From the NCBI GenBank assembly GCA_030528885.1, contig JAUMXY010000004.1, forward strand, positions 17,023 to 81,022: a stretch of 64,000 nt of DNA. Reading direction: 5' to 3'. The stretch's first letter is position 1; each line of letters begins with the position of its first letter. Of this stretch, positions 26,043 to 35,880 are shown one piece after another. The notes under the pieces were generated by a model that did no database searches, was not told the DNA's origin, and worked only from the letters and a program-made list of their open reading frames with translations. This DNA comes from Bacteroidales bacterium. GTDB lineage: Bacteria > Bacteroidota > Bacteroidia > Bacteroidales > Bacteroidaceae. The position numbers and the translations under genes are program-made.

Positions 26043-28721
26043 ATGCGAACTACCAAATTAACATCATCGCGCATTGTGCGCACGGGTGCGACGTTTGCGC
26101 TTGCCTTAGGTCTGTGTGGCATGAAGGCTAACGCGCAGCTGTCATCAAATCCCGACAAGTTTCTGGGAAACATCACGACCAGCTACAATGTGGACTACGG
26201 AAATGAGAAGTTCTACACGCTGTGGAATCAGATTACTCCGGAGAATGAGTCGAAGTGGTCTTCTATAGAGGGCAATAATGACGGCTGGAACTGGGGTGGA
26301 TGTGACAATGCTTATAACTATGCCAAGAAACACAATTTTCCTTTCAAGTTCCACTGCCTTATCTGGGGTGCGCAGTATCCTGGATGGCTTGATAAGCTTT
26401 CTACTGAAAAGCAGTATGAGGAAATTGTTGAATGGATGGATGCAGTCAAGAGAAAATATCCAGACCTGCCAATGATAGACGTGGTGAACGAGGCTGTGCC
26501 CGGACATCAGCCAGCTCCCTACAAGGCTGCTTTGGGAGGTGACGGAAAAACGGGGTACGACTGGATTATCAAGGCGTTTGAGATGGCGCATGAACGATGG
26601 CCGGATGCTATCTTGATTTATAATGACTATAACACATTCCAGTGGCAGCGCCAGCAGTTTATCGACCTCGTGAGGACGCTGCGTGATGCAGGGGCGCCAA
26701 TTGATGCTTATGGCTGCCAGTCGCACGACTTGACGGACATGAACTTCAGCAATTTCAAGTCTGCCATGACTGAAATTCAGAATGCTCTGAAGATGCCGAT
26801 GTACAGCACAGAGTACGACATCGGTACATCAGACGATGCTCTGCAGTTGCAGCGCTACAAAGAGCAGATTCCATACATGTGGGAAGCTGACTACTGCGCT
26901 GGTATCACGCTGTGGGGATATATCTATGGCCGCACATGGACAACAGATGGCAACTCGGGCATCATCAAGGATGGCAAGGACAGACCTGCTATGACGTGGT
27001 TGCGCGAATACATGAAGACGGATGCGGCAAAGAATGCCAAGAGCCCATTCCCTGGTATGGTGAAAGAGGCGTCTGTGTATGTGAAGCCGCAAGCGTTGAG
27101 CGTGACAAAGGATGAGCCTGTGGAAATCACTGTTCGTGCAAGGCTCAAGACAAAGACTATTGAGAAGGTGGAACTCTATGTGAAGAACAAGCTCCACTGC
27201 ACCATGACAGAGGCGCCGTACACGACAACCTACACGCCTGCGGCTTTAGGTAAGTATGACCTCAAGGCGGTTGTCACTGCAACGGATGGAACAACATACG
27301 AAAGGCTTTCTGCGTTTACTGCGTACAACCCACGCGCTGTGTTTAAGGACGGTACAACGCTGCCTGGTACTCTGCAGGCAGAGAACTTCGACTCTGGAGC
27401 GGATGGCATCTCTTACCACGACAGTGACACGCGCAATGAGGGCGGAACATCTTATCGCACAAATGGAGGAGGTGTTGACATCGTTACAGGAAATGGCGGA
27501 TATGCTATCGGATATACTGCAACAGGCGAATGGCTCGAATACACGGTGAACGTGGAGGAGGCTGGAATCTATTCATTCGATGCTTCGGTTTCTTCTGGCG
27601 CAACAAGTTCTTCTTTCAGCCTCTCGCTGAGCACAGACGAAGGACTCACTCCGCTTACTGATGTGATGCCTGTGCCATGCGTGCAATCAAACAACTGGGA
27701 TAATTACAGGGCTGTGCATGGAAGGCTGCAGGTGCCACTGGAGGCAGGAAAACAAATCATTCGCCTCAACATCACAGGCGGCAACTGCAACATCGACAAG
27801 ATTGTATTTAAGAAAGTAGAGGTGGACAATGGCATCAAGGTCACACTGAAGGCTGACCCTGCACCAGCAACAATCAATACCAGCACTACACTGAAGGCAA
27901 CAGTGACATCCACAAGCGGAGCCGCTATCAAAAACGTGAAGTTCTACGTCGAGAATGTGTTGGTGAAGACTGTTTCTGCCGAACCTTTCGAGGCAACATA
28001 CAGGCCGACAGCTATAGGTACTTGCAACGTGACAGCCGTAGCTACAGATGCTGACGGAAAGCAGTCAAAGATTGCTACCTACGCGCTGAAGGTGAATAAC
28101 AAGCGTGTGGCATACAAGGGAATCGTTGATGTGCCAGGAATCGTACAGGCAGAAAACTTCGACAAGGGTGGCGTTGACTTCACATTCCATGATGCTGACG
28201 ATGAGGATCAGGGCGAAACCAAGTACCGCACAGATAATGGAGGCGTTGACATCGTTACAGGAAACGGTGGGTATGCGTTAGGTTATACCGCTGTCAACGA
28301 CTGGACGGAATACAGCATCAATGTGACTGAGCCAGGCAGATATACTTGTACGGCAACCGTCTCATCAGGAACTACAGGCTCGTCATTCAGCATTGGACTT
28401 GTTCAGGACGGAAAGGTTACCACTTTGGGCAGAATCTCGGTTCCTCAGACAGGCAACAACAGCTGGGACACTTATAAGGCGGTGAAATGCACCTTCAGCA
28501 AAATGCTGGAAGCTGGTGAACACGTCATTCGTCTGGCCATTACTGGGGCAAACTGCAACATCGACAAACTGGAGTTCAAGTGCATCTTGAGCACAGATAT
28601 TGACGAAGTGGAAGCAGCGCAGCCTAATGATGGAGTCCTCTATAACTTGGCTGGTCAGAAGGTTGACGCCAACTACAAGGGCGTTGTCATCAAGAATGGC
28701 AAGAAGTTCCTCAACAGATGA
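26043..28721 (+). CDS. Secreted GH10 endo-1,4-beta-xylanase with two CBM6 modules
   Basis: 892 residues. Signal peptide ends near MKANAQ. The GH10 domain (about 35-335) has the acid/base Glu150 in DVVNEAV and nucleophile Glu257 in STEYDIG. Two tandem units follow, each a short Ig-like linker then a CBM6 (QAENFDSGADGISYHD and QAENFDKGGVDFTFHD; both share GGVDIVTGNGGYA). The tail LYNLAGQKVDANYKGVVIKN resembles the short C-terminal segment of many Prevotella secreted proteins. It cleaves xylan backbones outside the cell; arabinose released from arabinoxylan would feed the ara genes at the window start. The ATG at 26043 was preferred over one 45 bp upstream because it begins a clean signal peptide. 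Confidence 0.95.
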   Translation: MRTTKLTSSRIVRTGATFALALGLCGMKANAQLSSNPDKFLGNITTSYNVDYGNEKFYTLWNQITPENESKWSSIEGNNDGWNWGGCDNAYNYAKKHNFPFKFHCLIWGAQYPGWLDKLSTEKQYEEIVEWMDAVKRKYPDLPMIDVVNEAVPGHQPAPYKAALGGDGKTGYDWIIKAFEMAHERWPDAILIYNDYNTFQWQRQQFIDLVRTLRDAGAPIDAYGCQSHDLTDMNFSNFKSAMTEIQNALKMPMYSTEYDIGTSDDALQLQRYKEQIPYMWEADYCAGITLWGYIYGRTWTTDGNSGIIKDGKDRPAMTWLREYMKTDAAKNAKSPFPGMVKEASVYVKPQALSVTKDEPVEITVRARLKTKTIEKVELYVKNKLHCTMTEAPYTTTYTPAALGKYDLKAVVTATDGTTYERLSAFTAYNPRAVFKDGTTLPGTLQAENFDSGADGISYHDSDTRNEGGTSYRTNGGGVDIVTGNGGYAIGYTATGEWLEYTVNVEEAGIYSFDASVSSGATSSSFSLSLSTDEGLTPLTDVMPVPCVQSNNWDNYRAVHGRLQVPLEAGKQIIRLNITGGNCNIDKIVFKKVEVDNGIKVTLKADPAPATINTSTTLKATVTSTSGAAIKNVKFYVENVLVKTVSAEPFEATYRPTAIGTCNVTAVATDADGKQSKIATYALKVNNKRVAYKGIVDVPGIVQAENFDKGGVDFTFHDADDEDQGETKYRTDNGGVDIVTGNGGYALGYTAVNDWTEYSINVTEPGRYTCTATVSSGTTGSSFSIGLVQDGKVTTLGRISVPQTGNNSWDTYKAVKCTFSKMLEAGEHVIRLAITGANCNIDKLEFKCILSTDIDEVEAAQPNDGVLYNLAGQKVDANYKGVVIKNGKKFLNR

Positions 28722-28745
28722 GATTGACGGATAAATGAATTGGTG

Positions 28746-28782
28746 CAACTCCCCGTGGCAAACGCTATGGGGAGTTGTTTTT
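28746..28782 (+). terminator. Rho-independent terminator of the xylanase gene
   Basis: CAACTCCCC at 28746-28754 pairs with GGGGAGTTG at 28769-28777, followed by TTTTT. The rest of the gap to 29155 holds the repeat at 28834 and the pheT promoter. Confidence 0.85.
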
Positions 28783-28833
28783 TGTAGGCTTTGTGATGAT
28801 GAAACCCAAAGGATGGATTGGGTGGATTGTATA

Positions 28834-28898
28834 GCGTACCCCTCGGGTCCACCATGCCGTACCCCTCGGGGCCGATGTGGTGGACCCGAGGGGTACGC
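28834..28898 (+). repeat. 65-bp three-unit palindromic element, copy 2
   Basis: Unit 1 (28834-28854) is perfectly complementary over 21 bp to unit 3 (28878-28898); unit 2 (CGTACCCCTCGGGGCC) sits in the loop. This is direct-direct-inverted architecture shared with copies 3 and 4, placed about 50 bp after an intrinsic terminator. Confidence 0.85.
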
Positions 28899-29047
28899 TT
28901 GATAGGCGTTAAGAAAAAGTGGTTCATTTGGGAACTTTCTTTTGATGCGCAGGTGGCATTTGTCATTCGTGTGGATGTTTTTGTCCTTGAGGTTCATGTA
29001 AAGAGGGCAAAACGGAGGTTGGGCGGAAGAAATTGTGAGAAAACCTA

Positions 29048-29076
29048 TTGGTTCAGCAAAAAAAATCGTACCTTTG
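29048..29076 (+). promoter_or_regulatory. Bacteroidota promoter for pheT
   Basis: TTG at 29048-29050, 18-bp spacer, TACCTTTG at 29069-29076, about 80 bp before the ATG. Confidence 0.65.
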
Positions 29077-29155
29077 CAGCGTTTTTCGCGCGTATGCGTG
29101 CAAGTGCGTATGCGTGGCGTTCGGAAATTTAAGATAATTACTAAAAAATCAAGAT

Positions 29156-31678
29156 ATGAACATTTCGTACAAATGGTTGAAGGAATATGTTGACTTCGAC
29201 ATGCCGGCCGAGGAAGTGGGCAAAGCGCTCACGAGCATGGGCCTTGAGGTCGAGGCTGTAGAAGAGGTGCAGAGCATCAAGGGAGGTCTGCAAGGACTTG
29301 TTGTGGGTCAGGTGTTGACCTGCGAACCTCATCCGGATAGTGACCACATGCATGTGACTACTGTTGACGAGGGCAACGGCTTGGTGCAGCAGATTGTTTG
29401 TGGCGCGCCCAATGTAGCTGCTGGCCAGAAGGTGATTGTGGCTCAGCTGGGTTGCAAGCTCTATGACGGCGACAAGGAGTTTGTCATCAAGAAGAGCAAG
29501 CTGCGTGGCGTGGAGTCGAACGGCATGATTTGCGCAGAGGATGAAATCGGTGTGGGCAATAGCCATGATGGCATCATCGTGTTGCCAGAAGATGCTGTGG
29601 TGGGTACTCCTGCTGCAGAGTATTATGGTTTGGAAAGCGACTATGTGATTGAGGTGGACATTACGCCTAACCATTCGGATGCTTGTTCACATTGGGGCGT
29701 AGCGCGTGACTTCTATGCTTACTTGAAGCAGAATGGCTTTAAGACAGAACTTCATCGTCCTTCTGTTGATGACTTCAAGGTGCAGTCAAACGACCTGAAG
29801 ATTGATGTGGTGGTGGAAGCAGAGGAGGCTTGTCCTCGCTACTGTGCTGTGACGGTGAAGAACTGTGAGGTGAAGGAAAGTCCGAAGTGGCTGAAAGATA
29901 GGTTGACAACGATTGGGCAGCGTCCAATCAACAATATAGTTGACATCACGAACTACATCATGATGGCATACGGACAGCCGCTGCATTGCTTTGATGCAGA
30001 CATGGTGAAGGGAGAGAAGGTGGTTGTGAAGACGATGCCTGAAGGTACTCCTTTTGTAACTTTGGATGGCGAGGAGCATAAGTTGAGCGACCGTGACTTG
30101 GCTATCTGCAATGCAGAAGAGCCTATGTGCATTGCCGGCGTGTTTGGCGGAAAGGGCAGTGGTACTTATGAAACCACGAAGAATGTGCTGTTTGAGAGCG
30201 CTTACTTCAATCCGACTTGGATTCGCAAGAGTGCACGTCGTCATGGTTTGCAGACAGATGCCAGCTTCCGTTTCGAACGCGGCATTGACCCTGCCGGACA
30301 GATTTATGCGCTGAAGCGTGCTGCTATGCTTGCTCAAGAGTTGGCTGGCGGAGAAATAAGCATGGAGATTGTTGATGTGAAGAGCGACTCGCTGCCACAG
30401 GATGCAATCATTGACGTGGAGTACAAGTATGTGTCTGACCTCATTGGCAAGGAGTTGCCTGTGGAGACTCAGCAGAGCATCTTGACAAGCCTTGGCTTTG
30501 AGATTCTGTCAAGCGACAGTGAGCAGATGCAGGTGAAGGCTCCAGCTTTCCGTGTGGATGTGAAGAAGCCGTGTGATGTTGTGGAAGAGATTCTGCGTAT
30601 TTATGGATATAACAATATTGAGATACCTTTACAGGTGCGTTCTTCGCTGACGACGAAGGGTGACCTTGACAAGAGCAATAAGTTGCAGAATCTGATAGCA
30701 GAACAGCTTGTTGGATGTGGATTCAATGAGATTCTGAACAATTCGCTGACCAAAGTTGCTTATTATGAATCAGGTCAGCAGTCTTATCCTATAGCGAACT
30801 GCGTGAAGCTGATGAACCCGCTGAGCCAGGATTTGGCTGTGCTGCGCCAGACGCTGCTCTTTGGTGGTTTGGAGTGCATCAGCCGCAACAGCAATCGTCG
30901 CATGCCTGACTTGAAGTTCTTTGAATATGGCAACTGCTACCGATTTGATGCAGAGAAGAATCAGGAGAAAGTGGACGAGAATGGCGAAGTGCTGAAGGCA
31001 AGTGCGGAGTCTTCAAAGAAAATTCTTGCGGCATATAGCGAGGACTATCATCTAGGGCTTTGGCAGACAGGCAAGCGTGTGAACGGCAACTGGGCGCATG
31101 CTGACGAGGAAAGCACTGTGTATGAGATGAAGGCGTATGTTCTGAACATCCTGAAACGTCTGGGCGTTCCTTTTGGCGCATTGGTATTTGGAGTGGAAAA
31201 GAACGATGTGTTCTCGCTCGCAACTACCATCACTCAGCGAGGTGGCAAGAAGATTGCCGAGTTTGGCATTGTGACGAAGAAGGTGGCAAAGATGTTTGAC
31301 ATTGAGGCACCTGTCTTCTACGCAGATATTAACTGGACAAACTTGATGAAGCTTGTGAAGAAAGTGACGGTTTCATACTATGAATTGTCAAAGTTCCCAG
31401 CCGTAAGCCGCGACTTGGCGCTGCTTGTTGACGAGGGTGTCGAGTTCGTTCAGATAGAGGCTGCGGCATATCAGGCTGAGAAGAAACTGCTGAAGGAAGT
31501 GAAGCTCTTTGACGTATATGAGGGCAAGAACCTGGAGGCAGGAAAGAAGTCTTATGCTGTGAACTTCACGCTGCAGAGCGAGGAGAAAACGCTGAACGAC
31601 AAGGCAATCGAGGCTATCATGAACAAGATTGAGCAGAACATCTGCAAGAGCACCGGGGCAACCGTGAGAGGAAAGTAA
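29156..31678 (+). CDS. pheT: Phenylalanyl-tRNA synthetase beta subunit
   Basis: 840 residues, slightly long but normal for Bacteroidota. Starts MNISYKWLKEYVDF; the tRNA-binding EMAP-like domain (about 40-150) contains VVGQVLTCEPHPDSDHMHV; B3/B4 editing region around GQRPINNIVDITNYIM; B5 domain; catalytic-like core; C-terminal FDX-ACB anticodon-binding domain with KFPAVSRDLALLVD. It pairs with the alpha subunit PheS, which is not encoded in this window. A 50-residue membrane protein gene starts 3 bp after its stop. Confidence 0.97.
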   Translation: MNISYKWLKEYVDFDMPAEEVGKALTSMGLEVEAVEEVQSIKGGLQGLVVGQVLTCEPHPDSDHMHVTTVDEGNGLVQQIVCGAPNVAAGQKVIVAQLGCKLYDGDKEFVIKKSKLRGVESNGMICAEDEIGVGNSHDGIIVLPEDAVVGTPAAEYYGLESDYVIEVDITPNHSDACSHWGVARDFYAYLKQNGFKTELHRPSVDDFKVQSNDLKIDVVVEAEEACPRYCAVTVKNCEVKESPKWLKDRLTTIGQRPINNIVDITNYIMMAYGQPLHCFDADMVKGEKVVVKTMPEGTPFVTLDGEEHKLSDRDLAICNAEEPMCIAGVFGGKGSGTYETTKNVLFESAYFNPTWIRKSARRHGLQTDASFRFERGIDPAGQIYALKRAAMLAQELAGGEISMEIVDVKSDSLPQDAIIDVEYKYVSDLIGKELPVETQQSILTSLGFEILSSDSEQMQVKAPAFRVDVKKPCDVVEEILRIYGYNNIEIPLQVRSSLTTKGDLDKSNKLQNLIAEQLVGCGFNEILNNSLTKVAYYESGQQSYPIANCVKLMNPLSQDLAVLRQTLLFGGLECISRNSNRRMPDLKFFEYGNCYRFDAEKNQEKVDENGEVLKASAESSKKILAAYSEDYHLGLWQTGKRVNGNWAHADEESTVYEMKAYVLNILKRLGVPFGALVFGVEKNDVFSLATTITQRGGKKIAEFGIVTKKVAKMFDIEAPVFYADINWTNLMKLVKKVTVSYYELSKFPAVSRDLALLVDEGVEFVQIEAAAYQAEKKLLKEVKLFDVYEGKNLEAGKKSYAVNFTLQSEEKTLNDKAIEAIMNKIEQNICKSTGATVRGK

Positions 31679-31681
31679 ATC

Positions 31682-31834
31682 ATGACGAAATACCAGATAT
31701 ACCAGTATCTGTACTACACGCTGATTGTGCTATGGATTGTGCAGATTGTTGTGGGAGGCTTTAATGAGTATCTCATTATTCCTACTTTCTGTCTGGTTCT
31801 CTGCTATTATCTGATGAAAAAGAATAAAAAATAA
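31682..31834 (+). CDS. Small membrane protein of 50 residues
   Basis: Reads MTKYQIYQYLYYTLIVLWIV and ends CYYLMKKNKK. Two hydrophobic stretches (about 12-26 and 31-44) with a short polar turn NEY between them suggest a two-helix inner-membrane protein with a basic C-terminus. It starts 3 bp after pheT and ends 24 bp before yebC, so translation coupling within the pheT transcript is likely. No family recognised. The tight fit between two genes supports it being real despite its size. Confidence 0.6.
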   Translation: MTKYQIYQYLYYTLIVLWIVQIVVGGFNEYLIIPTFCLVLCYYLMKKNKK

Positions 31835-31858
31835 TCATTAATAAATACAAGAATTATT

Positions 31859-32590
31859 ATGGGACGCGCATTTGAATTCCGTAAAGCAAGAAAAATGAAG
31901 AGATGGGGTAATATGGCAAAGACTTTCACACGTCTTGGCAAGCAGATTGCTATTGCTGTGGCTGAAGGCGGACCAGACCCCGATAACAACGCACACCTCC
32001 GTGCTGTCATTGCGACTTGTCGCCATGAGAACATGCCGAAGGACAATATTGACCGCGCTATCAAGAATGCGATAGGTAAAGATAAGTCTGCATGGAAGAG
32101 TGTGACTTACGAAGGATATGGCCCTCATGGCATTGCTGTGTTTGTTGACACACTGACAGACAACACGACACGTACTGTTGCAGACGTGCGTTCTGTCTTC
32201 AATAAGTTCAATGGCAACATGGGAACAACTGGCTCTCTTTCTTTCTTGTTTGACCACTACAGCCAATTCACTTTCAAGAAGAAGGAAGGGCTTGATATGG
32301 ATGAATTCATCCTTGAAGCAATAGAATTTGGCGTGAATGACGAGTATGACGAGGAGTATGACGAGGAGAAAGATGAAACCACTATAACCGTCTATGGCGA
32401 CCCTAAGTCATTCTCTCAGATTCAGAAGTTCCTTGAGGAGAATGGTTTTGAGATTACAGGCGCAGAGTTCACTTATGTGCCAAACGATCTGAAAGAGGTG
32501 ACTGACGAGCAGCGTGAGACGATTGACAAGATGGTGGAACGTCTTGAAGAGTTTGACGACGTGCAGAATGTTTATACAAATATGAAATAA
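31859..32590 (+). CDS. yebC: YebC/PmpR-family protein
   Basis: 243 residues, full length. Family N-terminus MGRAFEFRKARKMKRWGNMA, then GGPDPDNNAHLRAVIATCR and MPKDNIDRAIKNA, and TVADVRSVFNKFNGNMG. YebC proteins were first annotated as DNA-binding regulators and more recently linked to relieving ribosome stalling at proline-rich sequences. An acidic EYDEEYDEEKDE insertion near residue 162 is noticeable. It follows the pheT unit and precedes a TSCPD protein by 6 bp. Confidence 0.93.
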   Translation: MGRAFEFRKARKMKRWGNMAKTFTRLGKQIAIAVAEGGPDPDNNAHLRAVIATCRHENMPKDNIDRAIKNAIGKDKSAWKSVTYEGYGPHGIAVFVDTLTDNTTRTVADVRSVFNKFNGNMGTTGSLSFLFDHYSQFTFKKKEGLDMDEFILEAIEFGVNDEYDEEYDEEKDETTITVYGDPKSFSQIQKFLEENGFEITGAEFTYVPNDLKEVTDEQRETIDKMVERLEEFDDVQNVYTNMK

Positions 32591-32596
32591 CCGTAC

Positions 32597-32851
32597 ATGA
32601 AAACGGTTTATGAAACTTCGGGCACATGCTCAAGAGCTATCATGCTGGATGTTGATGATGCTGCTGGCATCATCAACAATATCCAGTTTGTTGGTGGCTG
32701 CATGGGAAATACTTGTGGCATTGCCCAGCTGGTGCGTGGCATGAAGGCTGAAGATGTAATTGCAAGGCTTGAAGGAATTCGTTGCGGGAGCAAGCCAACA
32801 AGTTGTCCTGACCAACTGGCTGTTGCTCTAAAGCAAGTGTTTCAGAGATGA
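32597..32851 (+). CDS. TSCPD-domain protein (TIGR03905-like)
   Basis: 84 residues. It carries the domain signature: TSCPDQLA near the C-terminus, GTCSRAIMLDVDD near the N-terminus and GGCMGNTCGIAQLV in the centre. The TSCPD domain also occurs at the C-terminus of some vitamin B12-dependent ribonucleotide reductases; the stand-alone version has no proven role. Cysteines in CSR, CMGNTC, RCGS and SCPD suggest metal or redox function. It is immediately after yebC and probably co-transcribed. Confidence 0.85.
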   Translation: MKTVYETSGTCSRAIMLDVDDAAGIINNIQFVGGCMGNTCGIAQLVRGMKAEDVIARLEGIRCGSKPTSCPDQLAVALKQVFQR

Positions 32852-32892
32852 ATGACTTTTCCCCAGAAGGTTTTTACTCTTATATTATATAA

Positions 32893-33315
32893 ATGTACAC
32901 GCGCGAGTTGAAATCCCGTATCTGCATCTTGCTGTTTTTGTCTTCGCTTTTGTTTTTTTCTTGTCAAGAAAGAATAGAAGAGCGTTTTAAACGCGAAGCA
33001 AGAGAATATACTGAAAGAAACTGCCCGTCTAGCATGGGAGATGGTATAACTGTGCTCGACAGCATGGTGTTTGTTGATAACGAAGAAACAGGTGTGTGGG
33101 GCATTTACTATACTGTTTTTTTAGACGATGCACAAAAACAAGAATTGAAACAGAAGAAAGACGAGCTTGTAGCTTTGAATCTAAAGTTTGTAAAGAATTC
33201 TCCCATATTTATCAGGCAGAAAGAAGCGGGGGTGAATTTCGTTTTTGTGTATAACGATGCTGTTACAAAGAAAAAGATAATGGAGTGCAAATATACAGAG
33301 AAGGATTACAAATAG
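32893..33315 (+). CDS. Hypothetical lipoprotein
   Basis: 140 residues. Basic start MYTRELKSR, hydrophobic segment LLFLSSLLFFSC with the lipobox Cys followed by QERIEER, so it is predicted to be a lipid-anchored periplasmic protein. The mature part is charged, with a helical start and a beta-rich end (NFVFVYNDAVTKKKIMEC). No family recognised. It lies 41 bp downstream of the TSCPD gene; function unknown. Confidence 0.65.
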   Translation: MYTRELKSRICILLFLSSLLFFSCQERIEERFKREAREYTERNCPSSMGDGITVLDSMVFVDNEETGVWGIYYTVFLDDAQKQELKQKKDELVALNLKFVKNSPIFIRQKEAGVNFVFVYNDAVTKKKIMECKYTEKDYK

Positions 33316-33479
33316 TGTAGTCCTTCTCTGTTCTGTCTGAAACTTTTGGGTAGAGATTCTGTAAAACATTGTTGGCATAAGTGGAGTGTGTGCGCACACA
33401 AATAAAGCTTTTGTTAGGGCGAAAAACGAGGTAATTCGCTATGTTTTAGTGATTTTGGCCTTTTTTTTTCGTAAAAGTT

Positions 33480-33509
33480 TTGTTGTTTTGCTAAAACGTT
33501 GTAACTTTG
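33480..33509 (+). promoter_or_regulatory. Bacteroidota promoter for the winged-helix gene
   Basis: TTG at 33480-33482, 19-bp spacer, TAACTTTG at 33502-33509. The leader to the ATG at 33588 is about 72 bases. Confidence 0.75.
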
Positions 33510-33587
33510 CACAGGATTTGGAAATCATAATTATAAATCCATTTAGATTTTAATAAATAGTTTTACTAATTTAAGGTATTAAAGATT

Positions 33588-33800
33588 ATGTTACAGGAAA
33601 AAGCAGGAAACATCGCAGGTCTTATTTGGAATGCTCTTTCAGCATCAGAGACAGCTCTTACATTCAAGCAGATTAAGAAAGCTACAAAACTTGCTGAGAA
33701 GGATTTCAACCTTGGTCTTGGTTGGTTGCTTCGCGAAGACAAGATTTCAGCAGTTGAGACTGGTGATGAGAAAGATCCTTATGCTTATTCTCTTAAGTAA
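33588..33800 (+). CDS. Small winged-helix protein (DUF2582-like)
   Basis: 70 residues, MLQEKAGNIAGLIWNALSAS then LTFKQIKKATKLAEKDFNLG and LGWLLREDKI. The pattern is a single winged helix-turn-helix domain as in the small Bacteroidota family often labelled winged helix-turn-helix or DUF2582. It is probably a nucleic-acid-binding protein; target unknown. It is monocistronic: own consensus promoter before and a strong terminator directly after, suggesting high expression. Confidence 0.8.
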   Translation: MLQEKAGNIAGLIWNALSASETALTFKQIKKATKLAEKDFNLGLGWLLREDKISAVETGDEKDPYAYSLK

Positions 33801-33818
33801 TTAGATTAGCAAAGAAAT

Positions 33819-33852
33819 AAATGCGCAGTTCGTTAGGGCTGCGCATTTTTTT
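33819..33852 (+). terminator. Rho-independent terminator of the winged-helix gene
   Basis: AATGCGCAG pairs with CTGCGCATT, followed by a run of T residues, about 20 bp after the stop. Confidence 0.85.
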
Positions 33853-33970
33853 GTCTATATGATGTTAGGAGAGGATTTTCATTCCCCTCAGTTTATCAGC
33901 ATTCCCTCCTGTTTTACAATAGGTAAGCATGAGGCGCTTATATGGAATGTGGAAAAAAACGTTATTCCTT

Positions 33971-34000
33971 TTGCGGTATCCCCAATTTTAGTTAACTTTG
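33971..34000 (+). promoter_or_regulatory. Bacteroidota promoter for lepA
   Basis: TTG at 33971-33973, 19-bp spacer, TAACTTTG at 33993-34000. It lies before the conserved start and overlaps an apparent longer reading frame, arguing for the ATG at 34040. Confidence 0.75.
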
Positions 34001-34039
34001 TACCCTAATTTTGAAGATACGTATATACGAGATTACGAG

Positions 34040-35848
34040 ATGAAGAATATAAGAAACTTTTGTATCATTGCACATATTGACCACGGAAAATCAACGCTGG
34101 CAGATCGACTGTTGGAGAGGACTAACACAATCAAGATAACCCAAGGACAGATGCTCGACAATATGGATCTGGAGCAGGAGAGGGGCATTACCATTAAAAG
34201 TCATGCTATCCAGATGGAGCATCGTTATAATGGTAGTAAGGAAGAGTTTAAGGGGCAGAATTTTGTTTTGAATTTGATTGATACTCCAGGGCATGTAGAC
34301 TTCTCGTATGAGGTGAGCCGTTCCATTGCAGCGTGTGAAGGTGCTTTGCTTGTTGTTGACGCAACTCAAGGAGTGCAGGCGCAGACCATCTCGAATCTAT
34401 ACATGGCAATTGATAACGATTTGGAGATAATCCCTGTCATCAATAAAATAGATATGCCTAGTGCCATGCCCGAGGAGGTTGCAGATGAGATTATAGACTT
34501 GATTGGATGTGACCTTGAAGATATTATTTATGCGAGTGGAAAAACAGGAGAAGGTGTGGATGACATATTGAATGCTGTGGTGGAGAGAGTGCCTCATCCT
34601 GTTGGAGATGAAGAGGCTCCCCTTCAAGCGCTTATCTTTGATTCCGTTTTCAATTCATATAGGGGTGTTATTGCTTACTTCAAGATTGTTAATGGGGTAA
34701 TGAAGCCTGGTGGAAAGGTTCGGTTCATCAATACGAAAAAAGAATATCTTGCGGAAGAAATTGGAACGCTGAAGATGAATATGGTGCCCAAGAAGGAATT
34801 GAGAACGGGAGATGTGGGGTACATTGTTACAGGTATTAAAAATGCGACAGAAGTAAAAGTGGGTGATACCATCACTTCTTTGGCTAATCCTTCTGAAGAA
34901 GCCATCCAAGGATTCCAAGAGGTGAAGCCAATGGTGTTTGCAGGTATTTACCCAATAGAGACGGAAGACTATGAGAACTTGCGTGCATCGCTGGAAAAAT
35001 TGCAACTTAATGATGCATCACTCACTTTCATGCACGAAAGTTCGGCAGCTTTGGGCTTCGGTTTTAGATGTGGCTTCCTTGGGCTGCTCCATATGGAAAT
35101 AGTTCAAGAACGTCTTGATCGTGAGTTTGATATGGATGTCATCACGACGGTTCCCAATGTTAGCTACATGATATATGATAAGCATGGAGAAGTTCAAGAA
35201 GTGCATAATCCAAGTGGAATGCCCGATCCCACGTTGATAGATCATGTTGAGGAACCCTATATTCGTGCAACAGTCATAACGACGGCAAATTATATAGGTC
35301 CAATCATGACGCTCTGTCTGAGTAAGCGCGCAGAACTCGTGAAGCAGGACTTCATCGCTGGGAATAGAGTGGAAATAGAATTCCTCATGCCGCTGGGTGA
35401 AATAGTGATAGACTTTTATGATAAACTCAAGAGCGTTAGCCGAGGCTATGCTTCCTTTGATTATCATCCGGCTGGATTTCGTGAGAGCAAGCTCGTAAAG
35501 TTGGACATCCTTCTCAACGGTGAGTCGGTTGATGCCCTTTCTACTCTGACTCATGTTGATAATGCTGTCACCTTAGGAAGGCGCATGTGTGAAAGACTGA
35601 AGGATTTGTTGCCTCGTCAGCAGTTTGACATTGCAATCCAGGCTGCTATTGGAGGAAAAATCGTAGCGAGAGAGACTGTAAAGCAGGTGCGTAAAGATGT
35701 GCTTGCAAAATGTTATGGTGGTGACGTTTCACGTAAGAGGAAACTGCTGGAAAAACAGAAGAGGGGAAAGAAGCGCATGAAGCAGATCGGTAATGTAAGT
35801 GTTCCTCAGAAAGCCTTCCTTGCTGTACTGAAGCTTGATGATAATTGA
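34040..35848 (+). CDS. lepA: Elongation factor 4 (LepA)
   Basis: 602 residues from [19 protein letters not shown], the exact family N-terminus. The translational GTPase has G1 [10 protein letters not shown]3 DTPGHVDF and G4 NKIDMPSA. The later domains II, III, V and the LepA-specific C-terminal domain end in [19 protein letters not shown]. It binds ribosomes and is thought to assist translation or ribosome biogenesis under stress. A start 42 bp upstream is excluded by the promoter position. Confidence 0.97.
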   Translation: MKNIRNFCIIAHIDHGKSTLADRLLERTNTIKITQGQMLDNMDLEQERGITIKSHAIQMEHRYNGSKEEFKGQNFVLNLIDTPGHVDFSYEVSRSIAACEGALLVVDATQGVQAQTISNLYMAIDNDLEIIPVINKIDMPSAMPEEVADEIIDLIGCDLEDIIYASGKTGEGVDDILNAVVERVPHPVGDEEAPLQALIFDSVFNSYRGVIAYFKIVNGVMKPGGKVRFINTKKEYLAEEIGTLKMNMVPKKELRTGDVGYIVTGIKNATEVKVGDTITSLANPSEEAIQGFQEVKPMVFAGIYPIETEDYENLRASLEKLQLNDASLTFMHESSAALGFGFRCGFLGLLHMEIVQERLDREFDMDVITTVPNVSYMIYDKHGEVQEVHNPSGMPDPTLIDHVEEPYIRATVITTANYIGPIMTLCLSKRAELVKQDFIAGNRVEIEFLMPLGEIVIDFYDKLKSVSRGYASFDYHPAGFRESKLVKLDILLNGESVDALSTLTHVDNAVTLGRRMCERLKDLLPRQQFDIAIQAAIGGKIVARETVKQVRKDVLAKCYGGDVSRKRKLLEKQKRGKKRMKQIGNVSVPQKAFLAVLKLDDN

Positions 35849-35880
35849 TGTTATAACGATAAAAGCTTAATCTAATGCTA

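Noticed and set aside
28383-29132. Frames on both strands through the xylanase end and the repeat at 28834
   Set aside because: Shadows of the xylanase gene and of the palindromic element; no domain or suitable start.
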